Part shown: piece after piece, positions 1-10,700 of the stretch | Position numbering within the stretch: the first letter of the stretch is position 1 | Layout: every line of letters begins with the position of its first letter | NCBI GenBank assembly: GCA_025084515.1 | Contig: JAJAGP010000226.1 | Coordinates: forward strand, 134,501 to 198,500 | DNA: 64,000 nucleotides | Reading direction: 5' to 3' | Origin: Ancistrus triradiatus | Taxonomy: Eukaryota; Chordata; Actinopteri; Siluriformes; Loricariidae | Program-made: the position numbers and the translations under genes | The notes under the pieces: generated by a model | Database searches by the model: none | The model's input: the letters and a program-made list of their open reading frames with translations, nothing else | Told to the model about the DNA's origin: nothing

Positions 1-89
1 TAAATGACCTGATTTTCAAATAAATCATGATTCCTGTTCGAAAAATATACATATATGAACTGCTGTGCAGGATCAGTTTTTTGACTCAC

Positions 90-3000
90 GGGTTGTTTTT
101 GGAACACCATTCCAGCACTCCTAGCTGAGAAGAGAGGAGGTTTGCAAACTCGCAGAGTACAGTGTCACTGGCCTGGGCCTACGCATAGAAACACACATAC
201 ACAATTAAACATTAAAAATGCATAGTGTGCCCTGGGTGACCTGAGCATATTAAAAAAAGCCTACAAAGACTTGCAGTGTTTCCATTTTAATGCATCTGTT
301 CTAAATTTTGGGCTTTGCTATAAACCCCTAAAATGGAACGTTTTTTGTTTTGACATTTTCTCAAATGGAACCTAAATGATGGGCATAATAGAATAATAGG
401 TCAATGAATATTTTGGTCCATGTGTCTACTTCAATTTAAGCCCTTCAATTTAAAAACTTACGATAATATATCATATTTGGGAGGTGTAACAGCACTTGTA
501 CACCAGAAATACTTTTATTCCGTCAGTCTTTCTACACTGGTGTCATCACCAGAAAAGAACCGACCCCTTTAAATTTGTTCCAAAGCAATTCGCGTAAACA
601 ACCTTCCTATAAATCAGTTTTAAACTGAACTATTGTGAAACACTGATTTCAACACGACAGCTCGAGCGAGATAAACACATAATCAACTTCCCACTTCAGA
701 TAGAGGGAGCTGAAAACTAACACGTGCTCTACGCTCCAGTCTTTAACTGGGCCCACTGGCTTCGAGGCTTAGTCTAAAAAGCATCAACAGCTCCTAAAGA
801 AATGGAACGACCTGTAAGATCCAGACAAAAGACACTAACACATTTTCGACAAGAGGTGTGCTGCATCTCCCAGCCTCAAATAATTACCGCTGCAGTATAG
901 TTTTGTCGTCACACCCTGCTTGTAACCTGTAACTTGTAGGCTGTTCCGACCTGTTGTTGATGCAGAATCCTGAGTAGCGTCTGGGCCGAGTCGAGGCTCC
1001 GGCAGTGATTCCATCCTAGCAGAAGCAGGAGACGGGACAACGGCTGAAACTCGGCCCCTAGCAATGCCTCCAATTTAGAGAACTGCCCCTTCTTTATAAG
1101 ATTTAGCCCGGTGACCTGAAAAAAGGAGGGCCACATTAAACACAAAAAGCCCCAAAACTGAGATAACATGGTACACTGAACGTCCGATACACAAATATGG
1201 CTCGGTTTTCTTTATACACAGCCAGACAAGGACTCTTAGAAGCTCTTTAGGACTGTCTCACTCAGAGAAGGATAAGTCACGTGTCTTCTTTATGGGCTAC
1301 AGTGAATGAGTTCTTCCTCAGTCAAGGTTTATTTAAGAACCCATGCTTTATGCAGCTTTTGTTCTCGGTGCTAGAAGAGCGAGGGCTCAGACGTGTTGTG
1401 CGTGTCATGATTTTGACCATACCATTTTAAACGCAAGTGTTAACAATCCTGTCACTGATCCACATGAATTTACAATTTTTAAAAAAGCACTACTACTGGA
1501 TGTTTACATTTACAGCATTTAGCAGACGCCCTTATCCAGAGAGACTTACAATTGGTACAGTCTTACAATACAAGCAATTGTGGGGTAAGGGCCTTGCTCA
1601 AGGACCCAACAGTGGCAGCTTGGCAGAGGCGGGATTTGAACCCGGGACCTTCTGGTCCAGAGTCCAGTACCTTAACCGCTAGGCTACCACAGTCCCATGT
1701 TTAACATTCACCTGCGATTTCATATGTGTGCACCCCTACATACCCACTTTATTAGTATTATATTTTTGCATTTATGTCCCAAAGTGAAGGTCTAGCTGTA
1801 ATTGTACAATTCATCACCGTACTGGCACCCAGATGGAGAAATGAGCTTTCACTGGATGGCTTAATGGCTTCATTTCTTGCTTTCTCCATATGGCAAGTAA
1901 AGATTTGTCTTGTCATTGAGCAGTTATTAAATTGTAAGTGCCAGTAAAAAAAACAAACTAACAAAAATCATTTATTATTCCTCTCAATTATGACCATTTA
2001 CTCCTAACAGGGTTTTAGTTGGATGGTGCTCTTGGGCTATAGGCTTTACTAGCACAACAGATAATACTAAAGAGGTAATGTCTTTTAAAACAAGATTCAA
2101 ATGTAAATGATACAACATTTAAGATAAAGACAGGGATTTAGGGGTGTGCAGAGCTGAACACTAACAGGACCAATTCACTCTGTAGGACTCTTACCAAAAC
2201 TTGTTCCAGAAAGTGCTTTCCACTGTTCAGGCACTCAAAGTAAATGGCTTTCCAAACCGCTGGGCGATCTCCATGGCAGCACAGGCTAAGCATGAGCCTC
2301 TCTGCTTCAGGCAAGTCCACTGAAATCACACAAAATGTCAGACAACAGCATGAGCAACGAAGGCATGACCCAACAGTAACCACATAAGCAGAAGTACAAA
2401 GCAGACAATTACAGACCAATTGTTAACTACTCTCACTTCCCAAAATCAAACACATATTTGGGATCCAGGAACCAGCTTACCTCACAGATAAATCTATTCA
2501 GTCCTTTTAGGAAGCACTTACTCTGGTCAAATAAAAAAAAGGATAAACGTATACATCCACACCAGAAGTGAGTGATTTGGGGAAAATTTCACATTTCAAA
2601 AGCAGCAAAAACTAAATTAAATATAAACATGTTCAATATGATAAATTGTTAGACATGTTTCAATCAGGTACCCACCGTTTAACGTCTAGTCAACATCCGT
2701 ACGCTTCAACGTCTGAGATCTTAAGAATTATACTAGGCAATAGAAATCTGTCTTATATACATTTTATTCACGTCTGAATGACAGAAAAACAAAAGATAAT
2801 ATATTCAGTAAGTATTTCAAGTTTTATAAAAGATGCAAAGATAAGAATGACTGTATTGTACAGTACTAAAAGTTTTCATATTGTGTTCTAATATTAACAT
2901 TTAAAATAAATCTCTATGTGCAAAGTATCTACACCAGCCTATGTGAATATGGTCATTTCTGGTCAACATCCATTTCAGTCGTGGTCCCTTTTCCCAGAAC

Positions 3001-4195
3001 GGAATGTGGACATTGTGGGCAAGGACACTGAGCAAAATTATACTCGGCATTAAACGCTCACCTTGCGTGTGTGGGCCGTCCCTGAGGAACGCGTCTCTGC
3101 TGAGTCGCAGTGCTGTGGAGCAGTAGCGCATCAGGAGCATTTGGTTCTGGGGTCTGAGCAGGCATCCCATCACCATTTCCTCACTCAAAGGCCCTTGCCT
3201 GGCCTTCCACAGCCCCTCCCACAGTGCCTCCATCTTCGCCGCTCCATCCGGAGCCAGAGCGAGGGCGCCACACACCTGCTCTGCCCATCCCTCATACCGC
3301 TCCTTCACCACGACAAGCTCCAGGAGGTGGCGGAGAAACTCAGAGGAGGCATCTGGATGTTTCAGGAAGCCCAGCAGGGCGTGGGTCAGGCGTGGCCGGC
3401 GCTGTGAGAGGAGGGAGCGGATCGAAGACCGAACAGCCTTGCTCAGAGGGGGTGGAGCCGAGGGTCTGTCTTTCTGTGACAGACGTTCAGACTCCAGGAA
3501 GGCCTGGTGGAGCTCCTGATGGAGAAGTAAAGGATACATATATCGGTGAGGCAAAAGGGTACGACCAACCCCAGAACAAATGATGAATGAGGCTGGTTAT
3601 ATGGAGTGTGCACCTCTATTACAGACAGTGGCACCTCCTTCCCAATCTCCTCTAAAAGCAGCAGGAAGGCCAGCTCTCGCCTGACTGACACAGGCACCTA
3701 CAGGACATGACAGAGCGCAATGAAATCAGATGGGTAATACAAAGTATCCAACAGCTACATCTACACCCGAGATGCTTTCGTCCACGTCACCTTGTCTTTT
3801 GAGTGCTTCTCAAGCACCTGCAGCCAGAACCAGGCCAGTCTGTGAGGACTTCCTACCGATTCCCACCTGGAACACCATGCAGAGCGACAACCATTTCAAA
3901 TTACTAGGGGGCAGCATGGCTATCACTATCCTTTTCACAAGACAATACTCATCCTGATATTTAGTTTCACTGCCTTTATAAAAGATTTTAGCTTCACTGC
4001 TCACACTAGCTGGTGCGGATGTGTGACGATGGCAGCAATGATGTCATCGGGGTGCCTGGGTACGTCCTGGGCAGCCTGGCAGAGCTGAGGGACGCAGGCA
4101 GCTGCCAGTTCCCACTCTCCATGCTGCAAGCACTGCGTAAAGAAGACGAACAGGTCCTGCAGGGAGCTCTCTACCTCACGGCCGAACGGATGCAT
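90..4195 (-). CDS. zfyve26: zfyve26 (spastizin / FYVE-CENT), N-terminal exons, 3' partial
   Basis: Seven coding exons, in transcript order: 4195-4005, 3866-3791, 3697-3614, 3515-3062, 2319-2195, 1115-951 and 172-90. All have AG/GT borders and compatible phases, giving about 392 residues. The start MHPFGREVESSLQDLF and the stretch GEWELAAACVPQL match the human N-terminus; exon 3 (VPVSVRRELAFLLLLEE), exon 5 (SGKHFLEQVL), exon 6 (FQPLSRLLLLLGWNHC) and exon 7 (QLGVLEWC) follow in the same order as human. The human protein is about 2,540 residues with a late FYVE zinc finger that binds PI3P, so this is only the N-terminal sixth; the FYVE domain lies off the left edge. Family knowledge: with spatacsin it acts in autophagic lysosome reformation and cytokinesis, and human mutations cause spastic paraplegia SPG15. 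Exons 2 and 7 are short and lack an ATG; they were placed by homology and phase. No frameshift or early stop was seen. Confidence 0.93.
1503..1696 (-). repeat. tRNA-derived SINE (family A), full-length
   Basis: Reference copy of the window's main SINE, reversed. Read on the minus strand it has a tRNA-like head with a B-box (GGTTCAAATCC type), a body with CTGCCACTGTTGGGTCC, and an L2-like tail ending GGATAAGGGCGTCTGCTAAA and TAAATGTAAA. It lies in zfyve26 intron 5. Confidence 0.85.
2670..2890. repeat. Diverged repeat, partner of 16180-16480
   Basis: Shares ordered blocks with 16180-16480: CATCCGTACGCTT/CATATCCGTTCGCTT, TAAGAATTATA, an A-rich middle and TTTTCATATTGTGTTCTAAT. Lies in zfyve26 intron 4. 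Family not recognised. Confidence 0.6.
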
Positions 4196-4251
4196 GATGG
4201 TGCTTTTCGGTCCCAGGTGCGAGTCGGTTATAATCCCAATGACATCATTAT
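4196..4251 (-). other. zfyve26: zfyve26 5' UTR part of first coding exon
   Basis: A splice acceptor (minus strand gtgctttag) ends at 4252, so this coding exon probably begins at 4251 with 56 nt of leader before the ATG at 4195. The leader contains a short upstream reading frame (MMSLGL then stop). Inferred from sequence only. Confidence 0.5.
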
Positions 4252-5535
4252 CTAAAGCACAGAGAACTAGGTTTGAAAGAGATCTTTAAAAATACTGCAC
4301 TGTTTTCCCAACTTAATCTCGTACGACCAATTATGACAACAACAGACATCTCAGTCCATTTTGCCATGCCACTACTGCAGAGACCTGTGACCGACAGGCC
4401 CTTCCACCCAGGCTGGGTGTCACACAGGCACCACTGGATGTCAAATTGGCTTTACAAATATCTAGGTCAACATTGGCAAGGAAAAACATTTGGAGGATCA
4501 GGACTCAAAAAGAGCCCAAATATCCTTAGGGCAGCCTGGATGTTATAAGTAAGAAATAAACAAAACTGCCTAAACTAGAACTTCATAATAATATTAGTTT
4601 GAATACACATTTAAATAGAAACTATAACAAACCAATTAAAGAAATACATAAATACAGGAGCACAATAAAATATAGAATACAACAAATGAAATAAAGAATG
4701 TAATAAATACACCAATGACTATACCTAAATACAGAATATAAAAGGGGCAGGCGGGTACTGTTTCGACACATGGTTGAGGCAAAAATCTAAGAGTAATCAT
4801 TAAGGTACACCACAAGTCTCGATAATAGGCCCAGTTCTACTTCCACTGTGCAAAGTACAAACAGGACACGTTATTAAAAGAGCACAGTCTGCTTTTACAG
4901 GTGACTGTGTTTTAAGATCATTGTGTGTCGGTTGACTTTTGCATGTTCAAAAGTGTAGTACTGAAGAAAAGTAAATGGTGGCTTATGGTTGAGGACAATT
5001 AAGCAGAAGGCAAATGTAAAGCTGAGTTGTCCTACAGACCACGTTGAAAGCCAGTGGTCTGTAGTACAACTCAGTCTACTGCCGGGCTTTATATACAAAG
5101 ATTAAACTATTAGAACTCTTATCTGTAGTTAGAAGGGATGTACACATGTACAAATGTTTAAAGAAATTTATCATCAACAAACATCACATTGATCTAAATA
5201 CGGAAATACTCAGAAAATGTTCTATCTTACAATTTAATTAGTACCTTAAGCATTCCTTCTAATAAAAAAACATATGTTATAATTTAATTTGACACTATTT
5301 GCGTGATGTTTTGTTATTGTTCTCTCATCAGTTGCACTGTCACAGTTAGGTTTCGCTCAGTAAACTCCTAACCAGAGACAGGTTTTCTTACTTAAGTGTA
5401 CAATTAAACTCTCTGCTGAACGTTTATCAGGTCAGGAGCTTGAATAGTTAATAAAACGTGTGATATCACGCACTTACGCGTCGTCTGTAAGTTTAAATAA
5501 ATACATTTCAGGTCAAGGAATAAGCGTGTATTTAC
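4252..5535 (-). other. zfyve26 first intron, no gene seen
   Basis: AT-rich sequence between the probable leader exon and the first coding exon. I see no conserved reading frame and no clear repeat. Confidence 0.5.
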
Positions 5536-5620
5536 CTCCTCACCAGCAGCACGACCGCCATGTCAGGCTAATCATGTGACTTTCTCAGCTGATTTCATAA
5601 GGAAAAATGTTGCCAGATTT
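5536..5620 (-). promoter_or_regulatory. zfyve26: Probable non-coding first exon and promoter area of zfyve26
   Basis: On the minus strand a donor (GTGAGGAG followed by gtaaat) lies at 5536/5535, inside a locally GC-rich patch with an ATGGCGG start-like motif at 5561. Spliced to the acceptor at 4252, this ATG would give a nine-codon upstream reading frame ending at the junction, so it is leader rather than protein. The 5' end is not defined by the sequence. Confidence 0.4.
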
Positions 5621-6111
5621 GGAAAATATACCCCCTTTCACTGGCGCTTCAACCTCCGTGTTTGTTGTCAAGTGTTTGTACACGTAAAACATCTACAAGT
5701 TAGGAATTAGTCAAGTTATATATTTTTTTTTTTCGCCTGCTTTTTCTGGTGAGTTTTTCTGGTCGGTTTCTTGCGCACCTTGTTGAATCCAACCTAGTGG
5801 GAACAAGTGGCCAGTGAGTGGACATAGTGTATATGGCAACACATTCAATAGAATGTATTTAGTTTGCAAATGTGTAATCATGTCACTGTTGGTTCTTCCT
5901 GTACAATACAATCTGGGTTACAGCTTGAAGTGGTTTCCTCAGTCAAACCGATCTGGAAATCCTAAACTTTGTAACCTTTCCCACTCTCTTTACATAGAGC
6001 ATTGATATATTGGAGTTTCTCAATCAGCCAACATGTATCTGTGCCTGCAAAATTCCTGAGTGGAGGTAACTTGATGAGGTTATCAAGTTTGGGGTTGAGA
6101 TTATGTGGTTA

Positions 6112-6276
6112 GGGACTGTGGTGGCCTAGTGGTTAAGGCCCAGAAGGCCCAGAGTTCAAATCCCACCTCTGCCAAGCTGCCACTGTTGGGTACTTAACCC
6201 ACAATTGCTTGGATTGTAAGACTGTATCAATTGTAAGGATGGATAAGGGTATCTGCTAAATGCTGTAAATGTAAAT
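6112..6276 (+). repeat. SINE family A
   Basis: Forward copy with head TGGCCTAGTGGTTAAG and tail GGGTATCTGCTAAATGC; a stretch of the body is deleted after CTGTTGGGTACTTAACC. It lies in the zfyve26-lgalsl interval. Confidence 0.8.
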
Positions 6277-6420
6277 CAAGAGTATGAGGTTAAATCCTAA
6301 TAAATAGCTCCCTACTGCTCAACTCTTTTGGATTATGTTCCATTAGGTTCGGTTACACAGGGATTAGGGAGGTGAATCATATGACTCCCTATTAGATGAC
6401 AAACAGGGACAGTGACAGTG

Positions 6421-6619
6421 TGGGACTGTGGTAGCCTAGTGCTTAAGGTACTGGACTATGGACCAGAAGGTCCCACCCTGACCCAAATCTCAAGCTGCCA
6501 CTGTTGGGTCCTTGAGCAAGGCCCTTAACCCACAATTGCTTGGATTGTAAGACTGTATCAATTGTAAGTCGCTCTGGATAAGGGCGTCTGCTAAATGACA
6601 TAAATGTAAATGTAATGTA
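6421..6619 (+). repeat. SINE family A
   Basis: Near full-length forward copy starting GGGACTGTGGTAGCC and ending in TAAATGTAAA repeats, 145 bp downstream of the preceding copy in the same orientation. The B-box region is degraded. Confidence 0.85.
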
Positions 6620-6955
6620 AACATTCAATCTGTGACTAATTGATTTCCAAATGTAGCTCTTCAATGATTTTTTTCCTCCATTTAAGACCCCGCTTATGAC
6701 GAAATTCACTCATTTATATCATCATCACTGTCATCATTGTTGATTGGAAAAAAAAACTTAATAATAATAGTATTGGTCACATTATTAAAATTATATTACA
6801 GGTGGTGTAACATCACTAAGACCAGCAACTTGACTTTACAGCAACAATACTGTGTAATAGATGAATTGTAATATATACAATTTATACTACTTTATACAAA
6901 TAACATTGTTTTATGATGCCAGCGCTTATTATTATCATCATTATCAAAATGTAGT

Positions 6956-7109
6956 TACATTACATTTACAGTATTTAGCAGACGCCCTTATCCAGAGCGA
7001 CTTACAATTGGTACAATGTTACAATCCAAGCAATTGTGGGTTAAGGGTCTTGCTCAAGGACCCAACAGTGGCAGCTTGGCTACCTTAACCGCTAGGCTAC
7101 CACAGTCCA
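6956..7109 (-). repeat. SINE family A, internally deleted
   Basis: Reverse copy. The sequence passes from CAGTGGCAGCTTGG directly to TACCTTAACCGC, so the B-box part of the head is missing. Confidence 0.8.
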
Positions 7110-7200
7110 TCACAGACACAGAGAGGACAGGCAAAGTCTACACAGGACAAGTCCAGGCTGGGAATCAAATTGGGGATCTCTCTGGGCTGAGATCAAATTG

Positions 7201-7325
7201 ATGATGATGATGATGATGATGATGATACTAATAATAATCATATAATCAATGATCATAATAATAAGAATGACGATGATACTACTACTACTACTACTACCAC
7301 TAATAATAATAATAATAATAATAAT

Positions 7326-7361
<36 letters not shown>

Positions 7362-7383
7362 AACAATAATAATAATAATAAAT
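7201..7383. repeat. Compound trinucleotide microsatellite
   Basis: Consecutive blocks of GAT, AAT-rich, ACT, AAT, AAC and again AAT repeats. Long translations across it are low-complexity artefacts. Confidence 0.95.
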
Positions 7384-7511
7384 AAACGCTTCATCTAGTG
7401 GAATTATTTCGAAACCTTTTTATGGAATTATAATAAATCACATTCAGCTAGTTGAGGGCGTGGCTCTACAGTGCGGTACTCCCTCTCTCTCTTTCTGTCT
7501 CTCTCTCCGTC

Positions 7512-7514
<3 letters not shown>

Positions 7515-7573
<59 letters not shown>
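7515..7573. repeat. (CA)n microsatellite
   Basis: About 29 near-perfect CA units, roughly 200 bp upstream of the lgalsl-like start codon, following a CT-rich stretch. Confidence 0.97.
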
Positions 7574-7575
<2 letters not shown>

Positions 7576-7589
7576 CGCGGCTGTAATAT

Positions 7590-7769
7590 GAACCAGTCAG
7601 CGTTACTCTCACTGACTGTGTTCTCTTTGTCATCACCGGAGTGAATCTTCGCGTTTCCAGGGAGACGGTTTCTATGGGAACGCCGGTCGGCCTGTACCTC
7701 AGTGAAAGGCCGCCCAGACGGGTTTAAGCGCGACTAAGAATCATTCATAATCCTTTGCACAATAAAGGG
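7590..7769 (+). promoter_or_regulatory. Putative promoter and leader of the galectin-related gene
   Basis: A CpG-richer patch directly upstream of the exon 1 ATG, between the CA repeat and the start. It contains several GC-rich runs but no TATA box I trust. The transcription start cannot be fixed. Confidence 0.4.
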
Positions 7770-10700
7770 ATGGAAAACATGGCAGATCCGACTAATCCAC
7801 GGCAGGTAAGAGCGCGCACTTAATCCGGTTTCTAATTTGTCATCAGTAAAACCACCCCGAACCTCTTCATTCTCATTGCAGCAATGCTAACACTGTTGAC
7901 CTGTACAATGAGCAGATCTGTCATGATCACACAGCATTTCTGCATTACACAACTTTTACAGACACACACAGGGATAAAGCCGCAATGACTGCGATTTTGG
8001 CTTCTGCTTTATTGATAAGCCACTGCTGGATATTTGCTGGTGGTTGCGTTTAGTGTTTCAGATTTATTGTTTTTTTTTTATTTGTTATCTATTGTTGTTA
8101 CTGGTTACTGTTATCTATTGTAGGTTATTGGCTTGTTTAGGCCTATAGCTATAGCTGATTGTCTTATTGTTGCTTTATTGTTTACTTATTGGATTTTATT
8201 GTTCTTGATTATAATATTTACAGTCTATTTATCTATCTTTATCTATCATTCTGTCTTGTCCAGGTAAATTTGGATTTTGCTTTTTTAATCGTTGTTTAAA
8301 ATAAACTTTTGTTTTCCTTTTTTTATTTGTTTGTTAGTTTGTTGTTGGTTTAAGGTTGTTAGGGAATACTGGTTCCTTTTACTGATTATTTTATATTCAC
8401 AAGTAATTTAGCTACTGATTATTCATTGTTGCCTTTGTTAATGCTTGTTTTGGATTGGTGATTGATTATTAGTTATTCCTTAGTGGTTACTGGTGTTGTA
8501 GTTACTGTTTCTAGTACTAATTATTATTGTTTATTTAGTTTTATATCATTGCTTATTAAATATCATTGTATTTATTGTGGTTAATGGTTTCTGAGATTGT
8601 TTACGTTTTTGGACATATCATTACATTGATCTTAGTTATTGATATTTTGTGTTGGTCACTGGCTATTGGCTATTTGTTCGGTCAACCCACAGACTATAAG
8701 AGCTCTGGGTCACTGCTAAATTCCTGTAAATATATATATTTGTAATGTGGGTGCAGTGCAGGTTGATGTCGGATCCGAATAGCGCTGAGATTTGGGAACA
8801 GGCAATCTGAAAACACACATCCAGAACATTCAAAGCAACAGCAGAGCCTCACCTGAACGTGACAGGCACCAGGAACCAAAACACAAGACCTAACCTCACC
8901 AGAAGCGGGATATGAATCAGCATGGCTCAGTTGGTAGAGCACAGTTGGTTCATATCCCATTTCTGGTGAGGTGAGGTGAGGTGAGGTGAGGTCTATCAGT
9001 ACGTCTTGAGTCTCGGTACTCTTCAGGGTCAGTCGTATGATGTGACTCTGTCAGGGGTGCCTCTGCATTACAATTACTGAGATAAAATCCACCAAATGTT
9101 TTCTTCTCCTTCATCCCTGGTCATGTCTTTGTATACAGGAGGTGGCCTATGTTGGGCAGATAAAAGGAGGCATGCGCCCAGCTATGAGACTGGTAGTAAT
9201 GGGCATCATTCACCACCAGGCAAAAAGGTACCATGTCGCACACACCTCTGTTGACTCAAAACAAAATCCGTAGAATGCCACAGGACAAAATGTGCTCGAG
9301 CAAGGAAATCACCAGACCAGGACCATGTGTGTGAGCCCTTGCCATTAATACTGTCTTTGAGCTGCTCTGGGCAGTGCCAGCGTGGGAAAGTAGTATAACT
9401 CCATGAAGAATTTGGTCTGCCAGATGTCAAAAGAGATAGAGTGGTCGTGTTTTTCCTTATTTGGAAAATAAATGCACCCTTCGTTTCTTAAAGCTGATGA
9501 ATGGCTGACAGATTTGTTTTCAGTTTATTTACTTTGCATGCTGTGTATATGCTACCGGCTGTGCAGCCATGCTGCCAAATTAATTGTTTGTTTTAATAAT
9601 ACATTGTTTATAGTTCATACTGTATGCCAGACATACCTTAGACTCTCTTGCTATGTGGAACAAACCTCAACAAGCTCATAAACTCGGCATCCGGCAGAAT
9701 GTTCTGTTAAAGAACTGGAGGAAAGAGGGACACTAAACTCCCCCAAGTTATGAGTGACTGAGTGAGTGAGTGAGCGAGTGAGTGAGTGATTGGGGCTGTG
9801 GTAGCCAAGAGGTTAAGGTACTGGACTATGTCTTGATGCATGCTCAATGATCCAGGTAAGAAAATCCAAGAAGTTGAATCTGTTCATCTGGACATAGATT
9901 TTTTGTTGGAGAAACGTTTCGTCACTCATCTAAGTGACTTCTTCAGTCTCAGCAGTTGGAAAAGTTCCCCAATCTTATATACAGTACCTTTGCATAACGA
10001 CTGGTACCAGCACCATTGCATAACAATGGGACCAGTGATCAGTTTAATATGCAGATTGAGATAGCCATTAACTGGGGTACTGGACTATGGACTAGAAGCT
10101 CTTGGGTTCAAATCCTACCTCCGCAAAAGTGGAAATACTTGGTCTGTTCAGATGACCTTCTTGCACCAGCTGATTGAAAAGCCAGAAGGTTTTTCTGGAA
10201 GCAGCATGATTCGATGAATCCTTGGCTGGTGGAGGTGGAGTGATGGTGTGGCGCCATTTTCTTGGCGCACCCTGGATCCTCTGATCTCTGTGGATGGACA
10301 TTTGGACAGTAGAACTTACATTTACATTTACATTTAGCAGATTTTTAGCCCTTATCCAGAGCGACTTACAATTGATACAACCTTACAAAAAGCAATTGTG
10401 GGTTAAGGGTCTTGCTCAAGGACCCAACAGTGGCAGCTTGGCAGAGGTGGGATTTGAACCCTGGACTTTCTGGTCCATAGTCCAGTACCTTACCCGCTAG
10501 GCTACCACAGTCCCACTTACCTAAGCATTGTGGCCGACCAAGTTCATCCCTTCATGGCAGAAGTAAACTTTTAGCAGGACAATGGGTCATATAGTCATGG
10601 ATTGATTCCAGGATCATGACAGCGATTTTCCCTTGCTGCCCTGGCCTTCACAGCCCCTGGATCTTAATCCTATAGAACCTCGCTGGGATGAGGTATAACT

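Noticed and set aside
3063..3583. Plus-strand frames opposite zfyve26 exon 4
   Set aside because: Shadows of the GC-rich coding exon on the other strand.
7110..7394. Minus-strand frame rich in Ile and Val
   Set aside because: It is a translation of the trinucleotide microsatellite.
8917..8948. A second tRNA gene
   Set aside because: Only a D-arm-like segment is present; no anticodon or T arm fits.
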